Program-made: the position numbers and the translations under genes
Origin: Planctomycetota bacterium
GTDB taxonomy: Bacteria > Planctomycetota > Phycisphaerae > Phycisphaerales > Phycisphaeraceae
DNA length: 64,000 nucleotides
Direction: 5' to 3'
Assembly: GCA_024279865.1 (NCBI GenBank)
Contig: JAJRRC010000022.1
Span: forward strand, 124,001-188,000
In this document: positions 7,462-18,555 of the stretch, piece by piece
How positions within the stretch are numbered: the first letter of the stretch is position 1
How the letters are laid out: the number at the start of each line of letters is the position of its first letter
The notes under the pieces: model-generated
The model's database searches: none
What the model saw: the letters and a program-made list of their open reading frames with translations, nothing else
What the model was told of the DNA's origin: nothing

Positions 7462-9543
7462 ATGCTCAAAGACGAGTTCCAATTGGTCAGCGATATGCAA
7501 CCCCGAGGCGATCAGCCCGCTGCCATCGAAGCGCTGCTTGAGGGGATTGCCCAAGGAACGCCCTGCCAAACCCTGCTGGGCGCGACCGGGACAGGTAAAA
7601 CCTTCACCATGGCCAATGTCATTGCTCAAACCAATCGACCCACACTGGTCATCAGCCACAACAAAACACTCGCTGCCCAGCTCTATGAAGAATTCCGCGA
7701 TCTGTTTCCCAACAACGCGGTCTGCTACTTCGTCTCCTACTACGACTACTATCAGCCCGAAGCGTACATCCCCCAGCGAGATATCTATATCGAAAAAGAT
7801 GCGTCGCGAAATGACAACCTAGATCGGCTTCGGCTCGCTGCGACGAGTCATCTGTCCGATGGACGGGCGGTGATTATTGTGGCTTCGGTGTCTTGCATTT
7901 TTGGACTGGGGTCGCCTGATGAATATAAAAAATCGATCATCACCCTGGCTGTCGGCGACGAAATCAGTCGGCGGGATTTTTTCCTGGCGATCAACGAATT
8001 GCAATACAAACGCACGGATACAGACTTCAAACGAGGAACCTATCGCGTGCGAGGTGATATCATCGAGATCCACCCCGCCAATGAAGAATTTGCCTACCGC
8101 ATTGAAATGTTCGGCGACGAAATAGAAGCCCTCCAAACAATCGACCCACTCACCGGCGAACTGCTTGCTGAACCACGAGACATCTTCATTTTCCCGTGCG
8201 TCCACTATGTGGTCGACCCATTGAGACTTGAAAACGCACTGGGCTCCATCGAAAAAGAACTCAAAGCGCAAACCCAAACCCTTCGCAGTGACGGCAAACT
8301 TCTCGAAGCCCAACGACTCCAAGCCCGCACGCGGCATGACCTGGAAATGATCGAGGAAGTGGGCTACTGCTCGGGCATTGAAAACTACAGTCGTCATCTC
8401 GACGGCCGCGAGCCGGGGTCTCGGCCGTACACGCTTTTGGACTATTTTCCCAAAGACGACTGGCTGTTGATGATCGATGAAAGTCACGTCACCATCCCCC
8501 AATTAAGAGCAATGTACAACGGCGACCAAAGTCGCAAACGGGTCCTAGTCGAGCACGGTTTTCGATTGCCCAGCGCGATGGACAATCGCCCTTTGCAGTT
8601 TGAAGAAATCGAAGCGAGCTTCCCTCAAACGATTTTTGTGACCGCCACGCCTGGCCCTTATGAACTGGAAAAAACTGATGGTGCGGTGATCGAACAAGTC
8701 ATCCGCCCCACCGGTTTGCTCGACCCGGTCATTGAAATCAGGCCTGCCGCCAACCAAGTCCCTGACCTGATGGAGACGGCCCGCAAACGTGCTCAAAACA
8801 ACGAGCGAACCATCGTCACCACCCTGACCAAACGGCTTGCAGAAAATCTCTCAACCTACCTCGCGGAAAATGATATTCGCTGTCGGTATTTGCACAGTGA
8901 GATTGAAACGCTGGATCGGGTCCAGATCATCCGTGAATTGCGGGAAGGCCAATATGACGTGTTGGTGGGCGTGAATTTGTTGCGTGAGGGATTGGATTTA
9001 CCGGAGGTTTCGTTCGTGGGGATTATGGATGCGGACAAGGCAGGTTTTTTGCGTAGCGCCACGTCACTGATTCAACAGATCGGCCGTGCCGCCCGCCATG
9101 TCAATGCGTCCGTGGTGTTGTATGCCGACGCGGTGACACCTGCCATGGAGCAAGCGATGGATGAAACCAGCCGCCGCCGCGAGAAACAAATGGCCTACAA
9201 CCAAGAGCATGGCATCACGCCCAAAACGATTCAAAAAGAAATCCGTCGGGGCATTGAAGTCGAACTGCGTGCGATGGAAACCGCCCGGGCTGCTGCGTCG
9301 CGTTCGGAGGATGAATATGATCGTTTGGACTTACTCAAAGAACTCGAAGAACAGATGCTCACCGCCAGCGATTCACTTCAGTTTGAACGGGCTGCTGCGT
9401 TGCGGGACCAGATTAAAGAGTTGCGAGATCATTCCGATGCCAGCACCGTAGCCAAACCCCAGCAAGCCCGCCCCGCCAAACCCAAGCCGGGAACGCCGGG
9501 AACGCGGGTTCTTAAAAAGACGAAGTATCAGCGAGATTCGTAG
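7462..9543 (+). CDS. uvrB: UvrABC system protein B
   Basis: Nucleotide excision repair helicase of 693 aa, close to the usual length. Walker A is GATGTGKT at residues 40-47. The beta-hairpin that clamps DNA is visible (YYDYYQPEAYIP), as are the helicase motifs VTATPGPYE, GVNLLREGLDLPEV and QQIGRAARH. A C-terminal UVR motif (EEQMLTASDSLQFERAAALR) contacts UvrC. The tail carries two PGTPGT-like units from a CCGGGAACG repeat, resembling the repeats elsewhere in the window. It acts with UvrA and UvrC, neither of which is in this window. The gene converges on ald. Confidence 0.97.
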   Translation: MLKDEFQLVSDMQPRGDQPAAIEALLEGIAQGTPCQTLLGATGTGKTFTMANVIAQTNRPTLVISHNKTLAAQLYEEFRDLFPNNAVCYFVSYYDYYQPEAYIPQRDIYIEKDASRNDNLDRLRLAATSHLSDGRAVIIVASVSCIFGLGSPDEYKKSIITLAVGDEISRRDFFLAINELQYKRTDTDFKRGTYRVRGDIIEIHPANEEFAYRIEMFGDEIEALQTIDPLTGELLAEPRDIFIFPCVHYVVDPLRLENALGSIEKELKAQTQTLRSDGKLLEAQRLQARTRHDLEMIEEVGYCSGIENYSRHLDGREPGSRPYTLLDYFPKDDWLLMIDESHVTIPQLRAMYNGDQSRKRVLVEHGFRLPSAMDNRPLQFEEIEASFPQTIFVTATPGPYELEKTDGAVIEQVIRPTGLLDPVIEIRPAANQVPDLMETARKRAQNNERTIVTTLTKRLAENLSTYLAENDIRCRYLHSEIETLDRVQIIRELREGQYDVLVGVNLLREGLDLPEVSFVGIMDADKAGFLRSATSLIQQIGRAARHVNASVVLYADAVTPAMEQAMDETSRRREKQMAYNQEHGITPKTIQKEIRRGIEVELRAMETARAAASRSEDEYDRLDLLKELEEQMLTASDSLQFERAAALRDQIKELRDHSDASTVAKPQQARPAKPKPGTPGTRVLKKTKYQRDS

Positions 9544-9678
9544 AGGGACCGGGGGCACACCTAAAACGTCACGGGAATCCGGCCCTGCGGCAGACCTTAG
9601 GGCTCGGCGTTGGGGGAAACCATCTTTCATCTTTCATCATTCATTATTTTTTCAATAGTATATAGATAGCATAGATAA

Positions 9679-9715
9679 ACCGATAGCCGCATACGATTGG
9701 TATACGGCTATCGGT
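9679..9715. terminator. Shared hairpin between convergent uvrB and ald
   Basis: An 11-bp perfect stem (ACCGATAGCCG with CGGCTATCGGT) is extended by ATAC/GTAT. It stands 136 bases after uvrB and 35 bases after the ald stop codon. It is placed to stop transcription in both directions, though T-runs are short. The rest of 9544-9749 contains a CTTTCAT-type repeat and an isolated CCGGGGGCAC unit. Confidence 0.65.
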
Positions 9716-9749
9716 GTTTCAATGGCGTTGTATGTTGTTGAAAAAAGGT

Positions 9750-10835
9750 TTAGCCCCCAAACGCATCGGAAACACCTTTGCAGGTGATTTTCCCGTCACG
9801 CATGTTCAAGGCGTTGGCAAAGCCGGGGTCGGTTTCCATGAGTTGGTCGATGCCTTGGTTGGCCAAACGCAACACATAAGGTTGGGTGGCATGACAGAGT
9901 GCCTGGGTACTGGTGCGACCCACTGCTCCGGGCATGTTGCTTACACAATAATGCACCACGCCATCGACAATATAGGTGGGGTCCTGGTGAGAAGTCGGTC
10001 GGGTGGTTTCGATGCAACCGCCCTGATCCACGCCCACATCGACGATCACCGCGCCTTCTTTCATGTCCTTGAGCATATCTTGGTCAATTAAGATTGGTGT
10101 GCGACCGCCTGGGATCAGCACCGCGCCAATAATGAGGTCTGCCTGGCAGGCATACTTACGCACGCTATGTAGATCGGAATAGACCGTATCGACATTGGCG
10201 GGCATCACTTCATCGAGATATCGCAAACGTTCAAGGTTCACGTCCATGATGACCACGTGAGCGCCCATGCCAGCAGCCATGCGGGCGGCATTGATTCCCA
10301 CCACGCCAGCACCGAGAATTAAAACTTCAGCAGGCTCTACGCCAGGGACCCCGCCGAGAAGAACTCCCCGGCCTTGAGTGGGTGCTTCAAGATATTTCGC
10401 ACCTTCCTGAATGGACATACGGCCGGCCACTTCACTCATCGGAGTCAACAACGGCAATCGCCCTTGCTCATCGGTGAGGGTTTCATACGCCACGGCCGTG
10501 ATTTTTCGCTCTTGACATGCTTTGGTCAATGCTTCATCTGCGGCAAAATGGAAGTAGGTGAAGATGATCTGGCCAGGCCGCATCAGAGGCCACTCTTCTT
10601 TGAGCGGTTCTTTGACCTTGACGATCATGTCCGCTTGAGCAAAAATCTCTGCGTGACTATCAATCATGGTCGCGCCCGCAGCAATATACTGGGCATCGTC
10701 ATAACCGCTACCCACACCAGCGAGTTTTTCAACCACGACCTGATGGCCAGCCTTGGTTAACATTTCCACCCCAACGGGGAGCATGGAAACACGGTATTCG
10801 TGCATCTTGGTTTCTTTGGGAATGCCGATGATCAT
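9750..10835 (-). CDS. ald: Alanine dehydrogenase
   Basis: NAD-dependent enzyme interconverting L-alanine with pyruvate and ammonia; 361 aa. The N-terminal MIIGIPKET start, the catalytic lysine region (KVKEP) and catalytic histidine (FTYFHFA) are conserved. The Rossmann fingerprint is LGAGVVGINAARMAAGMGA, and the family signature VDQGGCIETTRPTSH is present. A GGAG Shine-Dalgarno sits 8 bases before the ATG, confirming the start. It may serve ammonium assimilation after nitrate reduction, an inference from metabolism only. The gene diverges from hemL across 92 bases. Confidence 0.96.
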   Translation of the reverse strand: MIIGIPKETKMHEYRVSMLPVGVEMLTKAGHQVVVEKLAGVGSGYDDAQYIAAGATMIDSHAEIFAQADMIVKVKEPLKEEWPLMRPGQIIFTYFHFAADEALTKACQERKITAVAYETLTDEQGRLPLLTPMSEVAGRMSIQEGAKYLEAPTQGRGVLLGGVPGVEPAEVLILGAGVVGINAARMAAGMGAHVVIMDVNLERLRYLDEVMPANVDTVYSDLHSVRKYACQADLIIGAVLIPGGRTPILIDQDMLKDMKEGAVIVDVGVDQGGCIETTRPTSHQDPTYIVDGVVHYCVSNMPGAVGRTSTQALCHATQPYVLRLANQGIDQLMETDPGFANALNMRDGKITCKGVSDAFGG

Positions 10836-10927
10836 AAGGATATCTCCACGGGTTAATTGTACGTGTTGTATTCTAGGCCTCTCCTGGCCAAGACGCTACC
10901 CATGAATCCTGTTAAACTACGGGACTT

Positions 10928-12241
10928 ATGCAAACACAAACCACTTTATCGAAAACACCCCGTTCTACGGAAGCCTTTGCCCGTGCAGGTCAGCTCATGC
11001 CAGGCGGTGTCAGTTCACCGGTCCGAGCCTATAAATCTGTCGGCCGCGACCCGATTTTCGTCCAAAGTGGCTCTGGTGCGTATGTCAAAGACCTCGATGG
11101 CAACGAATATATCGACTATGTGCTGAGCTATGGCCCGTTAATTCTAGGCCACTGCCCCTCCACCGTCGTCACCGCCATTACCAAAGCAGCAGGCAAAGGC
11201 AGTAGCTTCGGCATGCCTACCACAGCCGAGTCCAACCTCGCCGAACAGGTCATCAATGCCCTGCCAGCCATGGAAAGGGTCCGGTTTGTCAATAGCGGAA
11301 CCGAAGCCACCATGAGCGCGATCCGTCTGGCTCGCGGAGCCACCGGCCGAGCGAACATCATCAAATGCACCGGCTGCTACCACGGCCACAGTGACGGCCT
11401 GCTCGTTGAAGTAGGCAGCGGCGCGACCACATTGGGCGTTCCCAGCTCTCCGGGTGTGCCTGAGGCAATTACGCAACATACCTTGCTCGTTCCGTTTAAT
11501 GACCTTGAGGCAGTTCGATCCATGCTTAAGGCCAATCCTGACACGGTCGCGGCCGTGGTGGTGGAACCGATTGCCGGCAACATGGGAACGATCCCGCCGT
11601 TGCCTGGCTATCTTCAGGGCTTGCGTGATTTATGTGATGAATATGGCGCGTTGCTTTTGTTTGATGAAGTGATGACGGGTTTTCGCGTGGCTTATGGCTG
11701 TGCTCAATCTTTATATGGGATTGAGCCGGACCTGACGTGTTTGGGCAAAGTCATTGGCGGCGGGTTGCCTTGCGCTGCCTATGGCGGGCGAGCCAAGTGG
11801 ATGAATCAGGTCGCCCCATCGGGGCCGGTATATCAAGCGGGTACGCTCAGTGGCAATCCACTGGCCATGGCGGCTGGCATTGCCATGCTCAATGAACTTC
11901 AAGACGGCAGTGCTTATGAACAGCTTGAAGCGATGGCCTCGCGTTTGGCGACTGGCCTTGAACTGGCAGCCTCAGAAGCGGGCGTGGCGATTCAGATCGG
12001 CCGTGTGGGTTCGATGTTAACGTGTTTTTTCCGGGACAAGCCTGTGACCAATTACGACGACGCGTCTGATTGTGATACGAACGCTTTGGCCCGATTTTTC
12101 GGTTCAATGCTCGATCAGGGAATCGTCCTGCCGCCGAGCCAGTATGAAACCTGGTTCCTCAGCACGGCTCACGATGAAGCCTGCATCGACAAAACCATTG
12201 CAGCCGCCAAAGTCGCGATGCAACAAGCAAGCAATCAATAG
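10928..12241 (+). CDS. hemL: Glutamate-1-semialdehyde 2,1-aminomutase
   Basis: PLP enzyme that makes 5-aminolevulinate in the C5 tetrapyrrole pathway; 437 aa. The PLP lysine is K274 in LGKVIGGGLP. The cofactor aspartate lies in LLFDEVMTGFR, and the N-terminal PGGVSSPVRA motif is typical. Heme and siroheme made from this pathway would serve the siroheme reductase and globin also encoded here. The Shine-Dalgarno is weak (GGGA a few bases before ATG). Confidence 0.97.
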   Translation: MQTQTTLSKTPRSTEAFARAGQLMPGGVSSPVRAYKSVGRDPIFVQSGSGAYVKDLDGNEYIDYVLSYGPLILGHCPSTVVTAITKAAGKGSSFGMPTTAESNLAEQVINALPAMERVRFVNSGTEATMSAIRLARGATGRANIIKCTGCYHGHSDGLLVEVGSGATTLGVPSSPGVPEAITQHTLLVPFNDLEAVRSMLKANPDTVAAVVVEPIAGNMGTIPPLPGYLQGLRDLCDEYGALLLFDEVMTGFRVAYGCAQSLYGIEPDLTCLGKVIGGGLPCAAYGGRAKWMNQVAPSGPVYQAGTLSGNPLAMAAGIAMLNELQDGSAYEQLEAMASRLATGLELAASEAGVAIQIGRVGSMLTCFFRDKPVTNYDDASDCDTNALARFFGSMLDQGIVLPPSQYETWFLSTAHDEACIDKTIAAAKVAMQQASNQ

Positions 12242-12275
12242 TCCGGCAGACTTCGTTCTATTCACAAGTGCCTCT

Positions 12276-12310
12276 GACTGACAACTGATAACTGATAACT
12301 AATAGCTTTA
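12276..12310. repeat. Heptamer repeat upstream of serA
   Basis: Four to five consecutive 7-bp units (TGACAAC, TGATAAC, TGATAAC, TAATAGC) end just before the serA Shine-Dalgarno. The same heptamer recurs at 19771-19896, 36094-36131 and 49929-50062. Here it is a single arm. Confidence 0.75.
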
Positions 12311-12328
12311 AAAAAAGGATACGCGGTC

Positions 12329-13972
12329 ATGGCTGACCTATTTAAAATTCTTGCAGCAGATAAATTGGCCCCCGAAGGGTTGCAATATATTGAAGATCAA
12401 CCCGATGCCATACTCGTCAACAAACCGGAAATCACAGAAGACGAACTGGCCAAAATCGCAGGCGATCACGATGGCATGATCGTCCGCAGTGGTGTCCAAG
12501 TCACCGCCAAGGTGATGGAAAACCCAGGCAAACTCAAAGTCATCGCCCGCGCGGGTGTCGGCGTGGACAACATTGACCTCCAAGCAGCCACCGCCAAGGG
12601 AATCCTTGTCCTTAACTCCGCTGAAGCAAGCACCATTTCCACAGCAGAACATGCTTTTACACTGCTCATGGCGTTGTGCCGCAATGTGGGACCCGCGCAT
12701 CTGGCGATGGCCAACGGCAAGTGGGACCGCAGCAATTTCACGGGGATCACCCTCTCAGGCAAAACGCTGGGTGTGGTCGGGTTCGGCCGCATCGGCCAGA
12801 CCGTCGCAGCCCGCGCGATGGCCTTCGACATGAGCGTGATCGCGTATGACCCCTTCATCAATGCACAGACCATGATGGACGGCAAAGTCAAAATGTACAG
12901 CCAATTCACCGACATCTTGCCTCATGCAGATATCCTCAGCTTCCACGTCCCCATGACCGATGAAACCCGTGGCATGCTCAATGACGAAACCTTCGCCCTT
13001 TGCCGCAAGGGGGTTCGCGTCGTCAACGCAGCTCGCGGTGGAATCGTCGATGAACAAGCAATCCTCAAAGCACTCGACTCCGGTCAATGTGCAGGCGTTG
13101 CACTGGATGTTTACACCTCCGAACCACCGCCAGCAGATTCACCCTTGCGAAACCATCCCTTGATCCTCACCACCCCCCACTTGGGCGCTTCGACCAAAGA
13201 AGGTCAACAAGCTGTCAGCATCGTCGCTGCCGACTCACTGCTTGCCTATCTGCGGGGTGAAGGCGTTCGGGGGGCGGTCAACGCCGGCGGCTACCGTGTG
13301 GACCTTGATGCGGCTCAAACACGTTTTGTCGATCTGGCGGATCGCATGGCCACCCTGCTCAAACCCATCTGCACCCGAGGCATTGCCCAAGTCGATATCG
13401 AACTCATCGGCAACAACCTCAAAGCTGCTGCGGGAACCATCGAACGCACCGTTCTCATCGGCCTGCTCAAAGGCAACCTCGACGTGCCTTTGAATGTCAT
13501 CAACATCATGCAGCTCGCTGAACAACGAGGCATCACCGTGCGATGCTCCATGATTGATGCCGCTCCCCAACAACACAATCAAATTACCATTGATGTTCAA
13601 GGCCCTGCCGGCAGCGTCACAGACAAAACCCATCCCGCAGACCACACCCGACACATCATCGGCCGAGTCTATGACGACAACCGCCCCCGCATCCTCGAAA
13701 TCAACGGCTACCGCATGGACATGGTCCCCACAGGACCCATGGTCCTGATCCGAAATGAAGATCAGCCCGGTGTCATCGGCCTTGTCGGCAATGCCTTTGG
13801 CGAAGCAAAAATGAACATCGCAGACATGGCCATCAGCCGACGAGACAATACCGCTTTGATGCTGCTAAAAACAGACGAATCGCCTTCAGCTAATCTGGTT
13901 GAAAAACTAAGGCAAAGCCCAGGCATCCTCCATGTCTCGGTCTCTCAATTGCCCCCGGAATCCGATGCGTAA
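12329..13972 (+). CDS. serA: D-3-phosphoglycerate dehydrogenase, long form
   Basis: First step of the phosphorylated serine pathway; 547 aa, the long type with catalytic, Rossmann, ASB and ACT domains. The nucleotide fold reads GVVGFGRIGQTVAARA, and catalytic segments are AARGGIVDE and HLGAST. The C-terminal ACT domain begins near GPMVLIRNEDQPGVIG and probably gives serine feedback control. An AAGGA Shine-Dalgarno stands about 10 bases before the ATG. The metallophosphoesterase gene begins 6 bases after the stop, so the two may be cotranscribed. Confidence 0.96.
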   Translation: MADLFKILAADKLAPEGLQYIEDQPDAILVNKPEITEDELAKIAGDHDGMIVRSGVQVTAKVMENPGKLKVIARAGVGVDNIDLQAATAKGILVLNSAEASTISTAEHAFTLLMALCRNVGPAHLAMANGKWDRSNFTGITLSGKTLGVVGFGRIGQTVAARAMAFDMSVIAYDPFINAQTMMDGKVKMYSQFTDILPHADILSFHVPMTDETRGMLNDETFALCRKGVRVVNAARGGIVDEQAILKALDSGQCAGVALDVYTSEPPPADSPLRNHPLILTTPHLGASTKEGQQAVSIVAADSLLAYLRGEGVRGAVNAGGYRVDLDAAQTRFVDLADRMATLLKPICTRGIAQVDIELIGNNLKAAAGTIERTVLIGLLKGNLDVPLNVINIMQLAEQRGITVRCSMIDAAPQQHNQITIDVQGPAGSVTDKTHPADHTRHIIGRVYDDNRPRILEINGYRMDMVPTGPMVLIRNEDQPGVIGLVGNAFGEAKMNIADMAISRRDNTALMLLKTDESPSANLVEKLRQSPGILHVSVSQLPPESDA

Positions 13973-13978
13973 CAAAAT

Positions 13979-15259
13979 ATGCACCACTATCTCAAAAATT
14001 TAAGCCTCTTGGTTTTACTGCTGGCCCTAAGCCCAGTCGCAGCTCAGGACACCACTGAACCTGCGCCCAAACCCAAGCCCCAAACGCAAACTTTTCGGAT
14101 CACCGGGCCGGACCAGACGCTGTTTTTAACGTGGCTGAAAGACCCCACCACCACCATCACCGTCCAGTGGGTTGTACCCGGTGGAGCGTTGATGCCCATC
14201 ATCCGCATTACTGAGGCGGACCAGGAACAATGGCGTTTGGTCATGGGCTATCGTGAACCTTTTCCCAACTGCAAAGCCTTTCGCTATCGCGTTCTAATCA
14301 GCGGACTCACCCCAGCAACCGCCTACCAATTCCAAGTCGGCAACACAGGTCCAATTTATAAATTCCACACCGCACCGGCCACACTAGACAAACCCATCAC
14401 CTTTGTCAGTGGCGGTGATGTGATCTTTTCTGACATCACCGAAAAAATCAATCGGCAGGCCGCCAAACATGACCCCCTGTTTGCCCTCGTCGGCGGAGAC
14501 ATTGCCTACGCCAATGGGAAAAAAGTTCTGCCCTGGCTTCAACTGCTGGGCCTCTGGCGAAAAACCATGGTCCGCTCAGATGGATCTTTGATCCCCCTAC
14601 TGGCGGCCATCGGCAACCACGAAGTCCATGGCGCTTTTAACCAGCCCACCAAGCACGCCCCATTTTTCTACAACCTTTTCGGCGGCTTGTTTCACGACAC
14701 CGGCTATGCGAGCTTGACCTTTGGCGATTATCTCCAAGTCATCCTTCTGGACACCGACCACACCACCCCCATCGACGGCAAGCAAACGCAATGGCTCAAA
14801 AACACACTCGCTCAAAGCAGTCAAAAAGCGATGCCGCCGTATCGCTTTGCGTTTTACCATGTGCCAGCCTATCCCTCAGTTCGGCCGTGGGATCATCCAC
14901 TGAGCGCTCGCGTTCGCGAACACTGGGTTCCACTGTTTGAACAGTTCAACTTAAACGCAGCCTTCGAACACCACGACCATGCCTACAAACGCACCCACCC
15001 CATGAGAGAAGGCAAAATCGTCCTTCGCGGATCGACCGACCGAGGCATTCTCTACATCGGCGATGGCGCATGGGGAATTCCCAACCTGCGTGATCCCCGC
15101 CCCCTCACCGAAGCAACCTACAACGCCAAAACCGCCAAGGCCCATCATGTCATCCTCACCACATTGACCCCCACGGAACAGACCCATACCGTCATCACGC
15201 CCGATGGCTCGGTCTTGGATACGTTCACCCGCCCGCGCACGAAAAATGCCGGCCCCTAA
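13979..15259 (+). CDS. Exported purple acid phosphatase-like metallophosphoesterase
   Basis: A 426-aa protein with an N-terminal signal peptide (cleavage likely after PVAAQ). A fibronectin-like N-terminal domain is typical of purple acid phosphatases (TWLKDPTTTITVQW, SGLTPATAYQFQVG). The dinuclear metal site is represented by SGGDVIF, VGGDIAY, GNHE and HHDHAYKR. The protein probably hydrolyses phosphomonoesters outside the cytoplasm. The substrate is unknown. It converges on eno, and no clear terminator is seen between them. Confidence 0.85.
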   Translation: MHHYLKNLSLLVLLLALSPVAAQDTTEPAPKPKPQTQTFRITGPDQTLFLTWLKDPTTTITVQWVVPGGALMPIIRITEADQEQWRLVMGYREPFPNCKAFRYRVLISGLTPATAYQFQVGNTGPIYKFHTAPATLDKPITFVSGGDVIFSDITEKINRQAAKHDPLFALVGGDIAYANGKKVLPWLQLLGLWRKTMVRSDGSLIPLLAAIGNHEVHGAFNQPTKHAPFFYNLFGGLFHDTGYASLTFGDYLQVILLDTDHTTPIDGKQTQWLKNTLAQSSQKAMPPYRFAFYHVPAYPSVRPWDHPLSARVREHWVPLFEQFNLNAAFEHHDHAYKRTHPMREGKIVLRGSTDRGILYIGDGAWGIPNLRDPRPLTEATYNAKTAKAHHVILTTLTPTEQTHTVITPDGSVLDTFTRPRTKNAGP

Positions 15260-15320
15260 GCCAAAGCTTCAGGACCAGCATCATTTTTCGTCATTCATAT
15301 GACAATTTACGCGTCTGGGA

Positions 15321-16607
<1,287 letters not shown>

Positions 16608-16765
16608 CTAGGTCCTTTGTGGTAATTGGTGAAAAATGTTGAGCCCAGTCATTGTAGTGTTTTGTCCGATATCTGCATCTTTGGAGCGTCAGCGTTGACT
16701 TCCCCCCTAGAAAAAAATGATCCAATGGGCTAAACCCTTTGGCGATTGGTGACACTCATAGGTGT

Positions 16766-17359
16766 ATGATGAACTCACGAGCCATGACCATTTTCCCTCA
16801 AACACCCTCAGCCGCGTCAGCGTCCCAGTCGCCTTGCGAAGTCCTTTTAGAGAGTCGTTCGACCTTGAATACCGACCCGCAAGCTCAATTGCTTCGTGAT
16901 TCGCAGGATATTTGGTTTCGGTTTTGTGTGGCCAATTTGCATGAAGTAGATTTAGCGACCGAGGCCGTCCAGGAGACGGCCGTGCGTGTGTTACAAAATT
17001 TGCGGGCTTTTGAAGATCGCAGCACTTTTCGGACTTGGAGTTTGGGGATTGCTTTGAATGTTTGCCGTGAAATACGACGCAGGCAAGCGAGATATTTGAA
17101 AGATGCTTCGCTGGCCCGTCCAGCAACATCGGCAGAAGAACCCCCAAGTCAGGCCTGTCAGGCTGAACAAATCCAACAAGTCCAGGCCTTCTTAAAATCG
17201 TTACCTCCCCGCCAACGTGAAGTGGTCACGTTGCGGTATTTTGAAGGCCTCTCTGTCGAACAATCCGCCACAGTCATGAAATGTGCTGCGGGGACCGTCA
17301 AGGCAACTTTATCTCAGGCCATTTCCAATTTGCGCAAACGATGGGAGCGTTCGTCATGA
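16766..17359 (+). CDS. ECF-type RNA polymerase sigma factor
   Basis: About 197 aa with sigma region 2 (EVDLATEAVQETAVRVL, STFRTWSLGIALNVCREIRRR) and region 4 (LPPRQREVVTLRYFEGLS followed by the helix-turn-helix AGTVKATLSQAISNLRKRW). Starts at 16739, 16766 or 16784 are possible; no Shine-Dalgarno decides. It is the first of three genes joined by ATGA overlaps with a membrane protein and an exported protein, and a terminator closes the unit. The usual logic is that the second gene product is an anti-sigma factor. The stimulus is unknown. Confidence 0.88.
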   Translation: MMNSRAMTIFPQTPSAASASQSPCEVLLESRSTLNTDPQAQLLRDSQDIWFRFCVANLHEVDLATEAVQETAVRVLQNLRAFEDRSTFRTWSLGIALNVCREIRRRQARYLKDASLARPATSAEEPPSQACQAEQIQQVQAFLKSLPPRQREVVTLRYFEGLSVEQSATVMKCAAGTVKATLSQAISNLRKRWERSS

Positions 17360-17790
17360 CAATCAAACAACGCGAAGCAAAACAGGCTTACGACCAACTG
17401 CAATACCCCGGCGATCTGGCCAACGATGTCACCAAGGGCAAGAAGCTTGCCTCTACAACATTGCCGCCCGTGGACCGGCCCATGCAACCGCGTTCTGCGT
17501 GGAAGATATCCAAAAGAAAATTTGTCATGGGACTGGCAGCCATGATCCTGCTGGCCATGTGGCTATCGCCGGCCCCGGCCCCAATATCCAAAGTTCCACA
17601 CCGCCCCACATTAGCCAAAACGCCAGGCATCAAACGAATCTCCCCTCGCATGGTAAAACCCGCGATGCCTTCGTTGGCCAAAGTATCGAAACGAATTCCC
17701 TCAATTGGAAAAATGCCACGTGTGCATTGGACCTTTCGTAAGACGCACAAACGTCAACCCTTCACCCCTTTCAAGGAGCAATCATCATGA
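17356..17790 (+). CDS. Single-pass membrane protein, probable anti-sigma factor
   Basis: 144 aa, start fixed by the ATGA overlap with the sigma gene. A hydrophilic N-terminal part of about 55 residues precedes one membrane segment (FVMGLAAMILLAMWLS), then a strongly basic, Pro-rich exterior part. This topology fits an anti-sigma factor, but there is no zinc-binding HxxxCxxC motif and no recognisable family. The assignment rests on gene order only. Confidence 0.6.
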   Translation: MTIKQREAKQAYDQLQYPGDLANDVTKGKKLASTTLPPVDRPMQPRSAWKISKRKFVMGLAAMILLAMWLSPAPAPISKVPHRPTLAKTPGIKRISPRMVKPAMPSLAKVSKRIPSIGKMPRVHWTFRKTHKRQPFTPFKEQSS

Positions 17791-18254
17791 AAACCATTTC
17801 ACCCCCTCGCAGCCTACTGGCCTTGATCTTAATTGTCGCGGTCGCAACGGTGGCAGCCTCTCAATTCGCACCGACCCAAGTTCTTGCCGAGCGACAAAGC
17901 CAATCGCGCGAGTCCCAGCGTGACCGTGACTCGCGTTTTGATCAGAATGAAGAGGAGGGGAACGAGAATGATTGGCTTGGCCAAATTGCCGTCTACCGCG
18001 AACTTTTGGGACTCATTCAGCAATTCCATGCCATTGCCAGGGACAAGAGCGTAGCCGGCGTCTCGGCAGTCATGGGTGCAGAAGACCATTTTGAAGAACC
18101 CGAGCAGGTGGTCGCGTTTCTCGAACGAATGCTCAATCAAGCCAACGACAAGAGCATTCAACGAGCCATCCGCATCAAGCTCACGGAGATGTACAAAAAT
18201 ATGGGACGACAAGAGGATGCTCAAAAACAACTTGAAGCCTTGATCCTTCAATAA
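17787..18254 (+). CDS. Exported helical protein of the sigma operon
   Basis: 155 aa with a signal peptide (LLALILIVAVATVAASQFA). A charged, low-complexity Arg/Gln/Ser stretch follows, then alpha-helical segments that look TPR-like at the end (IRIKLTEMYKNMGRQEDAQKQL). The AAGGAG Shine-Dalgarno and the ATGA overlap with the preceding gene fix the start. No family was recognised. Its position suggests it is the sensor partner or main target of the sigma/anti-sigma pair. Confidence 0.65.
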   Translation: MKTISPPRSLLALILIVAVATVAASQFAPTQVLAERQSQSRESQRDRDSRFDQNEEEGNENDWLGQIAVYRELLGLIQQFHAIARDKSVAGVSAVMGAEDHFEEPEQVVAFLERMLNQANDKSIQRAIRIKLTEMYKNMGRQEDAQKQLEALILQ

Positions 18255-18280
18255 GACTTCTTTCATCATTGGCAAAATGT

Positions 18281-18313
18281 GAGGCCCTTCGCATAGCGGA
18301 GGGCCTCATGTCA
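18281..18313 (+). terminator. Terminator of the ECF sigma operon
   Basis: An 8-bp perfect stem (GAGGCCCT with AGGGCCTC) and an 11-base loop lie 26 bases after the stop codon; a short T-rich tail follows. The rest of 18314-18535 shows no gene or clear signal. Confidence 0.75.
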
Positions 18314-18535
18314 TTTTAGGGACATGCTCAATCCAACGGTCGCGTTTGAAAAGAATCCGACGCTTCGCTGCGCTCAGCATGCGGCGTTGTGATCACCGCA
18401 CGCAAAACAGGTCTGCCTTTAGAGCCACCTTACAAATTAAGGGGAGAAAAAATCACCCGCTCAGAATGTTTTTCCTGACTGACAACAGGTCACGGATCGC
18501 GGGGAAATTCAAAAAACGAATCGCTCAGAACTTCT

Positions 18536-18544
18536 TGCTATAAT
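18536..18544 (+). promoter_or_regulatory. Extended -10 promoter of the tRNA gene
   Basis: TTGCTATAAT contains a perfect TATAAT with an upstream TGn extension, ending 11 bases before the tRNA 5' end. No good -35 box is seen at the right distance, which fits an extended -10 promoter. Confidence 0.6.
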
Positions 18545-18555
18545 GTCCCGCAACG

